A model generated the notes under the pieces. That model did not search any database, was not told the origin of the DNA, and saw only the letters and a program-made list of their open reading frames with translations. DNA of 64,000 nt, taken from assembly GCF_015210005.1 (NCBI RefSeq), contig NZ_MU158698.1, positions 496,001-560,000 on the forward strand, in the 5' to 3' direction. This DNA comes from Sphingobacterium hungaricum. Lineage in GTDB: Bacteria; Bacteroidota; Bacteroidia; Sphingobacteriales; Sphingobacteriaceae. The position numbers and the translations under genes were made by a program. Shown here piece by piece: positions 33,399 to 41,674 of this stretch. Numbering within the stretch: the first letter of the stretch is position 1; every line of letters begins with the position of its first letter.

Positions 33399-33698
33399 TT
33401 ATACTCCCAAACCTTTTTCGAGTCTCATGCCTACATTGAAAAGTGATATTTCGCTGTTACTTGAAAGTGTTTTGGGTGTTGGAATATTGGCTCCTGAATT
33501 ATCATTGTTGTCGGTGCTGTAATCTGGAATCACCGCGTTATACATCATCATATTTTTCCAGCTTAATTTCCATTTTACATCTTGTTCGCTCCATCCGTAA
33601 TATTTACAGACGTTGCCGATGATTGCCCATGGGCTGGAGCTTCCAGGATATGGTTTAGATGCTGAAGATCTATTAGAGATCCCGTAATGCCGAAAAAA
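33399..33698 (-). CDS. Tail assembly chaperone -1 frame extension (GT-type)
   Basis: On the minus strand the slippery string TTTTTTC (33698-33692) lies in the upstream chaperone frame as ACT TTT TTC. A -1 shift there opens about 98 more codons, with SSPWAIIGNVCKYYGWSEQDVKWKLSWKNMMMY as a protein-like core region, typical of gpT-like segments. The stop is TAA at 33401-33399. The fused product would be 235 residues. The extension has no start of its own and overlaps the end of the upstream frame by about 124 bases. Confidence 0.75.
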   Translation of the reverse strand, partial: FFRHYGISNRSSASKPYPGSSSPWAIIGNVCKYYGWSEQDVKWKLSWKNMMMYNAVIPDYSTDNNDNSGANIPTPKTLSSNSEISLFNVGMRLEKGLGV

Positions 33699-34105
33699 GT
33701 TTCTACGTCTAACCTCCGGTAGACTTCGATTATATAGGTAAGCAGTTCCTCGTTTGAAAATTGATAATTAATTGCATCGATCAGCCATTGTGGGTTTTTT
33801 CCAGACTTATTGTTAATTCCCGTTGCTAAGAATTCAATAAACAAAGGAATGTTGTGCTGGATCATCGAGTAGATATCGATATCCTGCTTTGATTTATGAA
33901 CCTTTAAATCTGTGAGGATCGCAAGCAATTTAAAAACGGTTGCTGGCCATAAATCTGAAAGGTATAATCTTTTGTATTTTGGAAGAATAAAAAGGAATGA
34001 AAATAATTTTTGCCACCAAGTAGCATAAGTAATTTTAACCTTTCTAATAAATTTATTTTGATCTGTGATAGTTTGGACTATCTCTTTTTGTATTTCTTTA
34101 CTCAT
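33575..34105 (-). CDS. Tail assembly chaperone (G-type)
   Basis: Located between the tail tube gene and the accessory island, as in siphoviruses, where G and GT proteins load the tape measure for tail polymerisation. A 176-residue helical protein with a DUF-like core (YSMIQHNIPLFIEFLATGIN, WLIDAINYQFSNEELLTYIIEVYRRLDV). Its zero-frame C terminus after the slip site (HGQSSATSVNITDGANKM) looks non-functional, supporting frameshift control. The tape measure gene lies 5.4 kb downstream instead of adjacent. Confidence 0.78.
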   Translation of the reverse strand: MSKEIQKEIVQTITDQNKFIRKVKITYATWWQKLFSFLFILPKYKRLYLSDLWPATVFKLLAILTDLKVHKSKQDIDIYSMIQHNIPLFIEFLATGINNKSGKNPQWLIDAINYQFSNEELLTYIIEVYRRLDVETFFGITGSLIDLQHLNHILEAPAHGQSSATSVNITDGANKM

Positions 34106-34176
34106 TTTGGTTAGGGTAAAAAATCCCTACTAACCGCCTAACCTTCGGCTTTCAGGATTATTTAAGATTTCTGTTA

Positions 34177-34716
34177 TTATCCTTCTGGAAGAACTACGTC
34201 GATGAATTTGTAACCCCATGGAGAAACAGCTTCACCAGATGCATCTACAGGAGTTGTAGCTTCACCGGAGAAACTAAACGCAAGGAAACCATCCTTTGTA
34301 AGCGCATTAGCAAATCCTGCGGACATCGCCAAAGAAGGGGCTTCCCACACCATTTGTTTTCCTTCGAAAGCATTAGATGTCAATCTCGCTGCTAAATAAT
34401 AGATTTCATCTTGAGTTGGAGCTTTGAATTCAGTTGCGCCGGTAGTAACCAAGCCTTTGAAAAGCAAATTTGCTTTATCAACTGATAAATTCAATGAATT
34501 TCCTGCTAAAGATGCTGGATCTGTTTCTCCAGGTAAAACCCAGCGGATACCAGATTTGTCCTCAACACGAATGCGAACTTTTTCTAACGGTGGTACGGTG
34601 ATATTCACGCTCCCCATTTCTAGATCATCTACTTTTATCCAACCAGCTACTGGCATTGCACCGTTGGCTGCGACAATAGCGAGTTCTAAAGATTTTATAC
34701 CTGTGACTGCTGCCAT
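34177..34716 (-). CDS. Major tail tube protein
   Basis: 179 residues, beta-rich, with the tube-protein style of loops (PMPVAGWIKVDDLEMGSVN is the opening region, ending GYKFIDVVLPEG). It lies directly upstream of the chaperone and after the connector genes, the standard position. No Ig-like add-on domain. Call based on order and fold pattern. Confidence 0.75.
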   Translation of the reverse strand: MAAVTGIKSLELAIVAANGAMPVAGWIKVDDLEMGSVNITVPPLEKVRIRVEDKSGIRWVLPGETDPASLAGNSLNLSVDKANLLFKGLVTTGATEFKAPTQDEIYYLAARLTSNAFEGKQMVWEAPSLAMSAGFANALTKDGFLAFSFSGEATTPVDASGEAVSPWGYKFIDVVLPEG

Positions 34717-34762
34717 AATTTATTTTAATTTGTGGCCTTACTAGGCCAGTTAAATATTCTTG

Positions 34763-35209
34763 TTAATTTTTGTCTCTACGCAAGTAGAGATACTTTACTT
34801 TGAAACCGTAAAACCAGTTCTTTCCGTCAGGAACTATCTCGCCACCGCTATCGAGATGAAGGGTAAAATCAAGGCCTCTGTAATCGTCAACGACTTCCAT
34901 TAAAGTAGATCCAATTTCTTGCATACGAACGATATTCGGTTGTGTTGAATCAGTTGCAGTCGGATTGCCGCTAGGTTGATTTTTAAGATTTGGAACATGA
35001 GTATTAACATTGAAATACCCTTCGGTGACCTGTTCAGCACTAGTAACAATCGTATTAATAACAATATCCTCCTTCTCTGAATTCAAGCGTCTGTTCATTA
35101 GCCTAATCTCACCTGTCAATGAAGTATTTGTGATGACATCAGCCATTTCAAGTACATTCTTGATATCGTTCATCGCTTGAACAGCTGTTTTTAGTGTCTT
35201 TGTTCCCAT
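34763..35209 (-). CDS. Tail terminator-like protein
   Basis: 148 residues between the gp10-like protein and the tail tube, where tail terminator (gpU-like) proteins sit. Helix at the N terminus (KTAVQAMNDIKNVLEM), then alternating strands (DIVINTIVTSAEQVTEGYFNVNTHVPN). Identity rests mainly on synteny. Confidence 0.6.
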   Translation of the reverse strand: MGTKTLKTAVQAMNDIKNVLEMADVITNTSLTGEIRLMNRRLNSEKEDIVINTIVTSAEQVTEGYFNVNTHVPNLKNQPSGNPTATDSTQPNIVRMQEIGSTLMEVVDDYRGLDFTLHLDSGGEIVPDGKNWFYGFKVKYLYLRRDKN

Positions 35210-35214
35210 AACTA

Positions 35215-35670
35215 CTAAATTGACCCCATCTCAGCAAAGGCTTGCTTTAGCGCGCTATCTAAATTGATATAAGCCCCGCTCAAAACATCGAAGCCCTTTC
35301 TCTCTACCCAACTTGAATACTCCATACCAGAAACCAAAACCACTCCCCAGCCTGTCGATTCTCTCAATACATCTAGAGCAACCTGCAAACCTTCTTTTAA
35401 TCCTGTTGCTTTATCAGTCCCGACTGGACTCTCTTTGAAGCTTTTGTGAACTACTTTACCATCTTTGTAGATGATGAAACCTGTTGAGCTTCTTAGATTG
35501 CCGGTATGATCATCGTAGGCTTTTCCATTGCTAATCTTGTTTCGAACCAACTCAACTCCGCGCTCTAATACCGCAGACAGATGTTTGATAACTTCATTAT
35601 CAATTTCATTCTGCACTTCTTGTGCTAATGCTTTCATGTCTGTGGTGATTTGCAGTCCTATTTTCATCAC
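35215..35670 (-). CDS. HK97 gp10-like tail completion protein
   Basis: The N-terminal helix (DMKALAQEVQNEIDNEVIKHLSAVLERG) followed by VRNKISNGKAYDDHTGNLRSSTGF is the classic pattern of the HK97 gp10 family, which caps or connects head and tail. A YSSWVERKGFDVL segment is also family-like. It overlaps the upstream connector gene by 4 bases. Confidence 0.8.
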   Translation of the reverse strand: MMKIGLQITTDMKALAQEVQNEIDNEVIKHLSAVLERGVELVRNKISNGKAYDDHTGNLRSSTGFIIYKDGKVVHKSFKESPVGTDKATGLKEGLQVALDVLRESTGWGVVLVSGMEYSSWVERKGFDVLSGAYINLDSALKQAFAEMGSI

Positions 35671-35951
35671 ATTTTTCCTTTACAGTGCAATTGCCCTTGA
35701 TGAAACCATAGAATTTCTTGCTTAAAAACAATGTATGTTCCCGATTTATCTTTCCCGGTTACTTCTACGCCCGACAAAATAGGCTCTGTCTCCAATGGAA
35801 AAGCTATATCAAAACTGTATTGAACCTCAGTTCCATCCTGCTTTCTAAAAAAAGATGTTCCGCGAACAGGAACGAATCGACATTCAACAGTAACATCATT
35901 TCCATTTTGATCCTCGTAGGTCAATGTATCTGGATATTGATTTTCTACCAT
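35667..35951 (-). CDS. Head closure / stopper-like protein
   Basis: 94-residue beta-rich protein (VECRFVPVRGTSFFRKQDGTEVQYSFDIAF) between the adaptor and the gp10-like gene, where head-closure proteins occur. It overlaps both neighbours by 4-7 bases. Identity from synteny. Confidence 0.6.
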   Translation of the reverse strand: MVENQYPDTLTYEDQNGNDVTVECRFVPVRGTSFFRKQDGTEVQYSFDIAFPLETEPILSGVEVTGKDKSGTYIVFKQEILWFHQGQLHCKGKM

Positions 35952-36280
35952 AAGTCTGAAACGCTTGTAATAATCGGAGTATCATCTTCTTCCATTTCGT
36001 CAGGCATTCCCCATTTTTTTAGGATTGCCCTTCGAAGCTTTAGCAAACCATCAATACTACGCTGAGTAAGTTGGAAATCTAATTCCTTGACAGATTCTGG
36101 TGATAATGCTACGACGAAGATTAGCGCTGCCAAAGCAAGATCAATCCCTTTTCTGCTTTCCTCATTTTGTGGAGTATATTCCTCTTCAGGATTAATATTT
36201 TGCTCCAATAGAACCGTCGTTACGGTGTCAGGTTTAACGGGAAAATTAACTTTGCTTAGCAGTGCCTTTCTGTTCGTCAT
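35945..36280 (-). CDS. Head-tail adaptor (gp6-like)
   Basis: 111 mainly helical residues, no signal. The place behind the capsid region and ahead of the stopper is that of gp6/gp15-like adaptors, which bind the portal. Segment RKGIDLALAALIFVVALSPE is a hydrophobic helix, and the C terminus is acidic. Confidence 0.6.
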   Translation of the reverse strand: MTNRKALLSKVNFPVKPDTVTTVLLEQNINPEEEYTPQNEESRKGIDLALAALIFVVALSPESVKELDFQLTQRSIDGLLKLRRAILKKWGMPDEMEEDDTPIITSVSDLW

Positions 36281-36283
36281 ATC

Positions 36284-36793
36284 TTATCCTTCCTTCACTA
36301 AATCGCGTTCTACAAGGCTTTTCAAGCGATCATCTGATAAGTGAGATACATCGTCACCTACGTTATAAACACCTTCACCTTCTTTATTGCCACGGAAAGA
36401 GTTGATAACTGTAAACTTACCCTCTGTTTTAGAAGGTTGCGTTTTTCTCGGTTCAGAATTCGCCAATTCACCCTGAAGTTTTTCGACTTGATCTTTTAAA
36501 TCCTTGTTTTCTGCTTGAATCCTTTCGATTTCAGGCTTCAACTTATCTTTGAAAGATTGGTGCTCAGATTCTAACGTGGCAACATGCTCAGATTTCTTGC
36601 TTAACTCTTCTTTCAAGGAAAGAATTTCACTGTCTCTTGCGGTTAAATCTGCTTGAAGTTTATCAACTTGAGCTTCGCGTGCTACTTGAGCTTCGCGTGC
36701 TACTTGAGCTTCGGATGCTTGAGTTCCTTCTACTTTAGAAGGAGTAGCCGGAGTAGTTGCTCCGGCTTTCTCATTTTTATTTCCCTTATCCAC
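36284..36793 (-). CDS. Coiled-coil virion protein with short tandem repeat
   Basis: A 169-residue protein: a Thr/Pro/Ala-rich N terminus, a repeated AQVARE unit, a long coiled coil (residues about 45-115) and a C-terminal domain (FTVINSFRGNKEGEGVYNVGDDVSHL) of the type seen on head fibre or decoration proteins. The DNA holds an 18-bp tandem repeat at 36666-36719 (two perfect units and a partial third). It overlaps the capsid gene by 8 bases. Possibly a capsid-attached fibre. Confidence 0.6.
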   Translation of the reverse strand: MDKGNKNEKAGATTPATPSKVEGTQASEAQVAREAQVAREAQVDKLQADLTARDSEILSLKEELSKKSEHVATLESEHQSFKDKLKPEIERIQAENKDLKDQVEKLQGELANSEPRKTQPSKTEGKFTVINSFRGNKEGEGVYNVGDDVSHLSDDRLKSLVERDLVKEG

Positions 36794-37892
36794 CTGGTAA
36801 AATAGTTTTAAGAATGAAAACTGATTTACTGTTGTTCATTACTGGAGTACAGTAAGCCGTACCTTTAGTAACAACAGTGATAGGATCCTCTAAACCCCAA
36901 ACTTTGATCAAGACAATGCCTGATTTAGTTTTGGTTGCAACGCCTGCTTGAACGTATTCGTCTGCAGAGGTTGTGTGCTGAGTATTTCCTAACTGTTCCG
37001 TTACGGAGAAAGTAACATTTCCTGGCTCCCATCCAGAAACAACAGTTTGAGTACCATCTTTAGATTCTTGAACCATTTCTGATTTCCAAATCTTAAATAC
37101 TGGCAATCCTTTAGAGCGTAAAGCTCTGTTGATTTCTTCAAGTCCAGGCTCTTGCTGTAAACCAAGCGCATTAGCAACATAAGTTGCTGTGAACTTTTGA
37201 ATCCCTGCATTTTGAGCTACTAAATCAACAGTTGACTCTTCACACCAAGCAAATTGCGGAACTGGTTTATTGGCCAACTTTGCAGCGGCTTTTACACGTT
37301 TCAAATCGCCAACAATGTCAGCAGTAGGATCAGTCCAGTTCTTTGTTGCGTTAATAAAGTTTGATGACGGGATAGCGAAATCTACGTCAGTGACAGTTTG
37401 AATACCTTGTTCGTTATTAACTTGAGTAAGCTTATACTTACCAGTAGAAGCAATACGCTTAGCTAACCATTCATTACGAGCCTCGATACCATTACGAGCA
37501 AATACTTGATCCTCATAATGCCAATCAAGAACACGTTGCGCAGCTTCTTTACGAGTTGGTCCCGCTGGTAATCTGCGAACTGCATCTTCAAGCTCACGTA
37601 ATGTGTTAAAATCCGTTTCAACTTTATCTCGAGCAATTTCCAATTTAGGCATATCACCTTCGATCTTAGTCGGTAAATTACGACCAAAACGAGGTGCAGC
37701 ACTATTAAAGTCGGTGACGGCCGCCATAACTTTTGCTCCAAATTGAGCCTCAAGTCCAGACCATTTTAAAGTTGGCTGAAACTGTAAAGGAAATGCAGTT
37801 TGATATTGCAACGCATCGAATGGATACGTTTCAATATAGGCCTGTGCATCAGCTCTACGGAATTCCGGCACTAATTCTTGTACATTTATCAT
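36786..37892 (-). CDS. Major capsid protein (lambda gpE-like)
   Basis: 368 residues. The family-like features are the N-terminal FPLQFQPTLKWSGLEAQFGAKVMAAVTDFNSAAPRFGR region, a central GDLKRVKAAAKLANKPVPQ segment and the C-terminal GTAYCTPVMNN... block. It follows the scaffold and decoration-like genes. No N-terminal propeptide is obvious, which fits use of a separate scaffold protein. Confidence 0.85.
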   Translation of the reverse strand: MINVQELVPEFRRADAQAYIETYPFDALQYQTAFPLQFQPTLKWSGLEAQFGAKVMAAVTDFNSAAPRFGRNLPTKIEGDMPKLEIARDKVETDFNTLRELEDAVRRLPAGPTRKEAAQRVLDWHYEDQVFARNGIEARNEWLAKRIASTGKYKLTQVNNEQGIQTVTDVDFAIPSSNFINATKNWTDPTADIVGDLKRVKAAAKLANKPVPQFAWCEESTVDLVAQNAGIQKFTATYVANALGLQQEPGLEEINRALRSKGLPVFKIWKSEMVQESKDGTQTVVSGWEPGNVTFSVTEQLGNTQHTTSADEYVQAGVATKTKSGIVLIKVWGLEDPITVVTKGTAYCTPVMNNSKSVFILKTILPGG

Positions 37893-37929
37893 TTTATATG
37901 ATTGTATGTTTTGTTTTTAATTCTGTTAA

Positions 37930-38304
37930 TTACACGAAGGTGATTCGCGGTAATGCAGTTGCTAAATCCTCAGCAATAGCCTGCAATGCAGTTGGCAAAG
38001 CTTTGATACGAACCGTACCGCTAATTACCACACCATTTGCAAACGTATTACCGCCATCAGTAACCTCAGACGCGCGATGAGTCAATCCGATAGGCTTAAT
38101 AGCACCATCAGTAACCGCTAACACCTCACCAATTCCAGTCGCTGGATCTCGACCAACCAAAGAACCCTCAGGCACATAGCCGTCAGGATAATCTGCTTTA
38201 GCAACTTCGAGCATTAATCCACCTGGAAGAGTATCAATGACATTTTCAAAAACTACTTTTTGAAAACCTTGAGTACCTGTTCTTTTTACTCCAATTAAAC
38301 CCAT
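37930..38304 (-). CDS. Head decoration-like protein
   Basis: ATG 38304 (MGLIGVKRTG) is preferred. The longer frame runs back into the scaffold gene end. 124 residues, beta-rich with GGLMLEVAKADYPDGYVPEGSLVGRD, the pattern of gpD-like or head-stabilising proteins that precede gpE-type capsid genes. Function from synteny and fold impression. Confidence 0.65.
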   Translation of the reverse strand: MGLIGVKRTGTQGFQKVVFENVIDTLPGGLMLEVAKADYPDGYVPEGSLVGRDPATGIGEVLAVTDGAIKPIGLTHRASEVTDGGNTFANGVVISGTVRIKALPTALQAIAEDLATALPRITFV

Positions 38305-38314
38305 TTGATTTTTT

Positions 38315-39016
38315 TTATGCGCTTGCTTTAGCTTTCGCGTCGGCCTCGCGCTGTGCAACAATTTCTTTCATTGCAGGTGACACCTCGTCATCCTTCAATT
38401 TGCCACCGCCCGCACTTCTCGCGGGAGCATCATTTCCAAGACCAGCATCACTCGCAGCCTGTACTTCTTCAGCAACGTCTTGTTCCACATCAGCTAAGTA
38501 GCTTGTGAAATCTTCATCGGAATCAATCTTTAATCGATCGAAATCACGAAGAGCGCGAGCCTTGAATTTTTCAGGAGCATCTTTTAATTTGGTTTCAAGT
38601 TGTTGGCGACGAGTTTGGGTTGTATTGCCTTGTTTAATGGAAGCAAGTTCTGTTTGTAAAGCTTTGTTGCTTTCGATTAATGCAGATGCCCAAGCAGGAA
38701 CATCATCCGCTGTTTTGGTTTTTCCAGCTTCAGCTGCTGCTGCTTCCTCCGCCTCTTTCTTTGCCTTTTCCGCTTTATCAGCATCTTGCTCAGCAGCCTT
38801 ACTTTCGGCATTTCGCTTAGCATCATCTAATGATGCTAAGTCCTTGAAGCTTAAAATTTGATCTAGTTTGTCGATTTCACCGTCTATTTCGTCCTCGGTA
38901 GATATTAATGCATCTAACTTGTCCGCAAGTCCGTTGATTCTGACGTTTGAAAGATTGACACCCAAAGCGGTTGCCTTCGCTTTCAATTTGGAAATGATTT
39001 GTGCTTTTAATGACAT
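38315..39016 (-). CDS. Scaffolding protein
   Basis: 233 residues, highly charged and helical, with an Ala/Glu/Lys-rich coiled coil at residues 70-100 and a second helical block (QQLETKLKDAPEKFKARALRDFDRL). Composition and place upstream of the capsid are typical of scaffold proteins. No protease motif is evident. First gene after the divergent control region at 39.1 kb. Confidence 0.72.
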   Translation of the reverse strand: MSLKAQIISKLKAKATALGVNLSNVRINGLADKLDALISTEDEIDGEIDKLDQILSFKDLASLDDAKRNAESKAAEQDADKAEKAKKEAEEAAAAEAGKTKTADDVPAWASALIESNKALQTELASIKQGNTTQTRRQQLETKLKDAPEKFKARALRDFDRLKIDSDEDFTSYLADVEQDVAEEVQAASDAGLGNDAPARSAGGGKLKDDEVSPAMKEIVAQREADAKAKASA

Positions 39017-39085
39017 GTGTTTTTGGTATTTAGAGTCTAGTCCAGAGAGCTATTCCGTCCAATCCTCGATTAATAACTTTAAACA

Positions 39086-39130
39086 CAAAAGTAATCCGAT
39101 TAGATTACTATGATGAGATGAATGATTTTG
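39086..39130. promoter_or_regulatory. Divergent control region with palindrome site 3
   Basis: AGTAATCCGATTAGATTACT (39090-39109) is a near-perfect palindrome. Rightward, its -33 position is followed after 20 bases by TGATTTTG (39123-39130), one mismatch from TAnnTTTG, serving the gene at 39205. On the minus strand TACTTTTG (39093-39086) overlaps the palindrome and could be the -7 box of the scaffold-capsid genes. The site can thus affect both directions. Confidence 0.6.
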
Positions 39131-39204
39131 TAATTTTGGAGATTACAGAAAGTAATATATTTTTTTAATTTGTGAATGCTTTTTCATTAAAAAATACTAT
39201 TTTT

Positions 39205-39504
39205 ATGAAAAAGCCAATTATGAGACCGTTATCAAAAACGACTATTAAGGTTAAACCTCAAAAAGAATTACCTGTAAACGAAAGAAAACCATTTGATTTG
39301 ATTATCGGAGAAATTTATTATTTTCCCTCAGGTCACAGGAATGTAGTAGAATGCCGATTAATTGAAATATACCAAGAGGGTGAACGAGAAAGAATTACAG
39401 TAGAAATTGATGCGCAAGTACAAAGCTTGGCGGGAACACTTAGTCTTTACCCATATGAAATTGGACAAACCCCTGAAGAGGCGTTACAGAATAGAATTAC
39501 ATAA
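39205..39504 (+). CDS. Hypothetical protein, 99 aa
   Basis: ATG 39205 (MKKPIMRPLSKTTIKVKPQ) is better than the upstream GTG at 39172. Basic N-terminal tail, then a beta-rich core (FDLIIGEIYYFPSGHRNVVECRLIEIY) that might be an SH3-like barrel. It is one of the few rightward genes in the structural half and is linked to palindrome site 3. Role unknown. Confidence 0.6.
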   Translation: MKKPIMRPLSKTTIKVKPQKELPVNERKPFDLIIGEIYYFPSGHRNVVECRLIEIYQEGERERITVEIDAQVQSLAGTLSLYPYEIGQTPEEALQNRIT

Positions 39505-39544
39505 TTCAAAAAAAAACAATTATTAATTTATAAGGAATTCAAAT

Positions 39545-39700
39545 ACAGCAGAACAATTAAGCGTAGGTAATCTTGTGAAATTAAAAAGTGGAGGTCTCGT
39601 AATGACCGTTCAGGGTCTAATAGTAAGTAAAGGTGTAAAATCATTCCGTTGCTCGTAGTTTGTTAATTTTTCTCCAGACTCTTTGGCTAAGCAAGACTAA
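39545..39700 (+). pseudogene. DUF2158 (YodC-like) gene remnant
   Basis: The frame reads xAEQLSVGNLVKLKSGGLVMTVQG, the DUF2158 hallmark (VGxxVKLKSGGxxMTV). The start codon is missing: AAATACA could be derived from AAATGACA by loss of one G, behind a plausible AAGGA ribosome site. The expected CxWF near the C terminus reads TGC TCG TAG TTT, so an amber codon (39656-39658) stands where Trp (TGG) is expected. Thirteen more codons follow to TAA. It overlaps the convergent gene by 4 bases. Confidence 0.6.
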
Positions 39701-40113
39701 ATCCAAACCTGCAACATACTTGTAACCTTCATTCTATACCGTTTTAAGAAATAAGCTCCACCGCGTTTGGAAATTTGAATATTATCATCCAATGCAAATG
39801 ACTTGCCGTATCCATCGTAAACAATTCCATCATTGTAATAGAATAAATACCAGTATCCTTTTACTTGATTGCGACATCTTAGAATGCATGGATAAGGCGT
39901 TGCAGGATCAAATTTAATAAACCTAGGATTGGTATTAAATCCTAGGTTTTGAAATACTTTGATGTACGTTTGGCCTGACCAACCTTTTCTTCTCACATCC
40001 TTGACAACTTTGTCAGCTTCCTCAAAAGACAATCCTGTTAACGTGGAAATAACCGAATGATGATGAAAATCGGAACCGTAATTAATTACCTCAATTTCGT
40101 ATTTATTTTTCAT
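39697..40113 (-). CDS. Hypothetical phage protein, 138 aa
   Basis: Start ATG 40113 (MKNKYEIEV), coupled to the portal stop by an 11-base overlap. A helical N-terminal half (LSFEEADKVVKDVRRKGW) is followed by an aromatic beta half (YPCILRCRNQVKGYWYLFYYNDG, then YDGYG). The C, W and YDGYG pattern hints at a papain-like or structural domain, but I cannot confirm it. It lies between portal and scaffold, where phages often have a maturation or minor head gene. Confidence 0.6.
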   Translation of the reverse strand: MKNKYEIEVINYGSDFHHHSVISTLTGLSFEEADKVVKDVRRKGWSGQTYIKVFQNLGFNTNPRFIKFDPATPYPCILRCRNQVKGYWYLFYYNDGIVYDGYGKSFALDDNIQISKRGGAYFLKRYRMKVTSMLQVWI

Positions 40114-41644
40114 CTCCGAAAACATCTGCGTCTTCGATTATCTCTTTCTCATCCTCGATCAGCTTTAGTTCCTCCTCAGCATTTTTAGTCAATGGAGAAT
40201 ATTCAATCGCAGTTTTTTGCGATAGTAATTTTGCTCCTCCAGACGCTTTTTGGAGTAAACCAACGGTCTCAGCATCATCATTAATGCGGAATAAAGGAAT
40301 ATCAAACTTGATGCTTAGCGACTGCGCAGCTTTAACTAATGATGTATCGATCGCAGCACAAAATGATTTATTAAGATTAATATCTCGTTGAGTGCTTTGC
40401 CCATATTCACCATCGATCTCGTCTTGCGCGGCTAAGTGAGCATCCATGAAAATACGATCGTAAGCCACACCGGATGCAGCGCCCAATCCTTTTAAATCCT
40501 CCATTGACATTTGAGGTGTTTGAGTACATGTGAAAATGAAGTTGACTAAAGTATCCAACTCAAGCTTTACGGCCTCTGTTGCTTGTTCCCAAGTCACATA
40601 TTTAGCATCACCTTTATCACCTTTGATCTGCAATGATTTTCCCTGCTCACCTTTTTCCAGAAATTGAGCACCGACATTACCTGTCATTACAAATACCGGT
40701 GATGCATGATAATCGTTGGTATCCCCAAAGTTGGAAACTAAAGTTTCAATGCGACTGATTGAGGCTTGCACTTCTGCCCATACTGGCTCAGGTTTCGAAT
40801 AATAGATAACTGGAATTTTTCCGTAAGAATGAGCAGTAGCCGATTCCATTATCCAACCGTCACCACTCTCAGACTTCTCACCTGTTCGCTCCTGGCGAAA
40901 CTTATAAATCATCTTGTCAGAGTAGATATCAAATCGCTTTTCTTTGGTAGTTGCTAGTTGTGCCAAAGTTGACGCATCAGATTCACCTGTGATTTCAGCT
41001 AAACTTCTTTTTGACTCATACACACGACCGAAATAAATCATGTTACCGTAATCATCAAATACAGGAAGAAGCTTATCGCCTAGCTTTGGAGATATCACTT
41101 TACAACGCATTCTAAAGCTACCTTTTGCTCCAATGCTTGACCAGTACAACGGGTCTACCGGTTCGGAATACCAAAGCTTAGCAACCTGCAGTTCGCTTAG
41201 CATGCGTCTAGCAATTTCTTTTTCAAGAAATTCAAGTTTATTATCCTCACGGTTTTTTTTCACCATGGCATACAAACGTTTCTCAGCATCATCAACGGGA
41301 TTTGCTTCTAACTGCATCTTTCCGACGTTCATGAAGGACACTCTACGCTTAACGATCAATGCCTGAAGAGGAATTCCAATTCGATTTACTTCAATGCGCT
41401 CAGTTTTATATTGAGGTTTATTATCTTTACCTAAAATTGGATTACCATCACCATCTTTTTGAACTCGTTTAACCCTTTTCTTTGGCCTAAAGTTTTCGCT
41501 AAAAATGTTGTGTTGCGTTACATCATATTCCGCTTCCGCAGTCGCGTAAGTTGGCGCTAATGTAGTCCCAACCGCTTCAACAACAGCGGGCAATACTGGT
41601 GCAGGTAAATCTGCTACTTTTGTTTGTTTAGTTTCGTTTGCCAT
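40103..41644 (-). CDS. Portal protein (SPP1 gp6-like)
   Basis: 513 residues. Portal of the SPP1 gp6 type: N-terminal arm, RRVSFMNVGKM segment, wing with DDYGNMIYFGRVY, clip and stem region (GKIPVIYYSKPEPVWAEVQASISRIETLVSNFGDTNDY), and the C-terminal SMEDLKGLGAASGVAYDRIFMDAHL crown. It lies after the large terminase gene, with 30 bases between. Forms the dodecameric DNA gate. Confidence 0.85.
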   Translation of the reverse strand: MANETKQTKVADLPAPVLPAVVEAVGTTLAPTYATAEAEYDVTQHNIFSENFRPKKRVKRVQKDGDGNPILGKDNKPQYKTERIEVNRIGIPLQALIVKRRVSFMNVGKMQLEANPVDDAEKRLYAMVKKNREDNKLEFLEKEIARRMLSELQVAKLWYSEPVDPLYWSSIGAKGSFRMRCKVISPKLGDKLLPVFDDYGNMIYFGRVYESKRSLAEITGESDASTLAQLATTKEKRFDIYSDKMIYKFRQERTGEKSESGDGWIMESATAHSYGKIPVIYYSKPEPVWAEVQASISRIETLVSNFGDTNDYHASPVFVMTGNVGAQFLEKGEQGKSLQIKGDKGDAKYVTWEQATEAVKLELDTLVNFIFTCTQTPQMSMEDLKGLGAASGVAYDRIFMDAHLAAQDEIDGEYGQSTQRDINLNKSFCAAIDTSLVKAAQSLSIKFDIPLFRINDDAETVGLLQKASGGAKLLSQKTAIEYSPLTKNAEEELKLIEDEKEIIEDADVFGDEK

Positions 41645-41674
41645 TATTAATTATTTTGCGGTTAGGTACTAGTA

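Noticed and set aside
36666..36719. 18-bp tandem repeat as a short CRISPR-like array
   Set aside because: Units are directly joined without spacers and encode AQVARE repeats in a coiled-coil protein.
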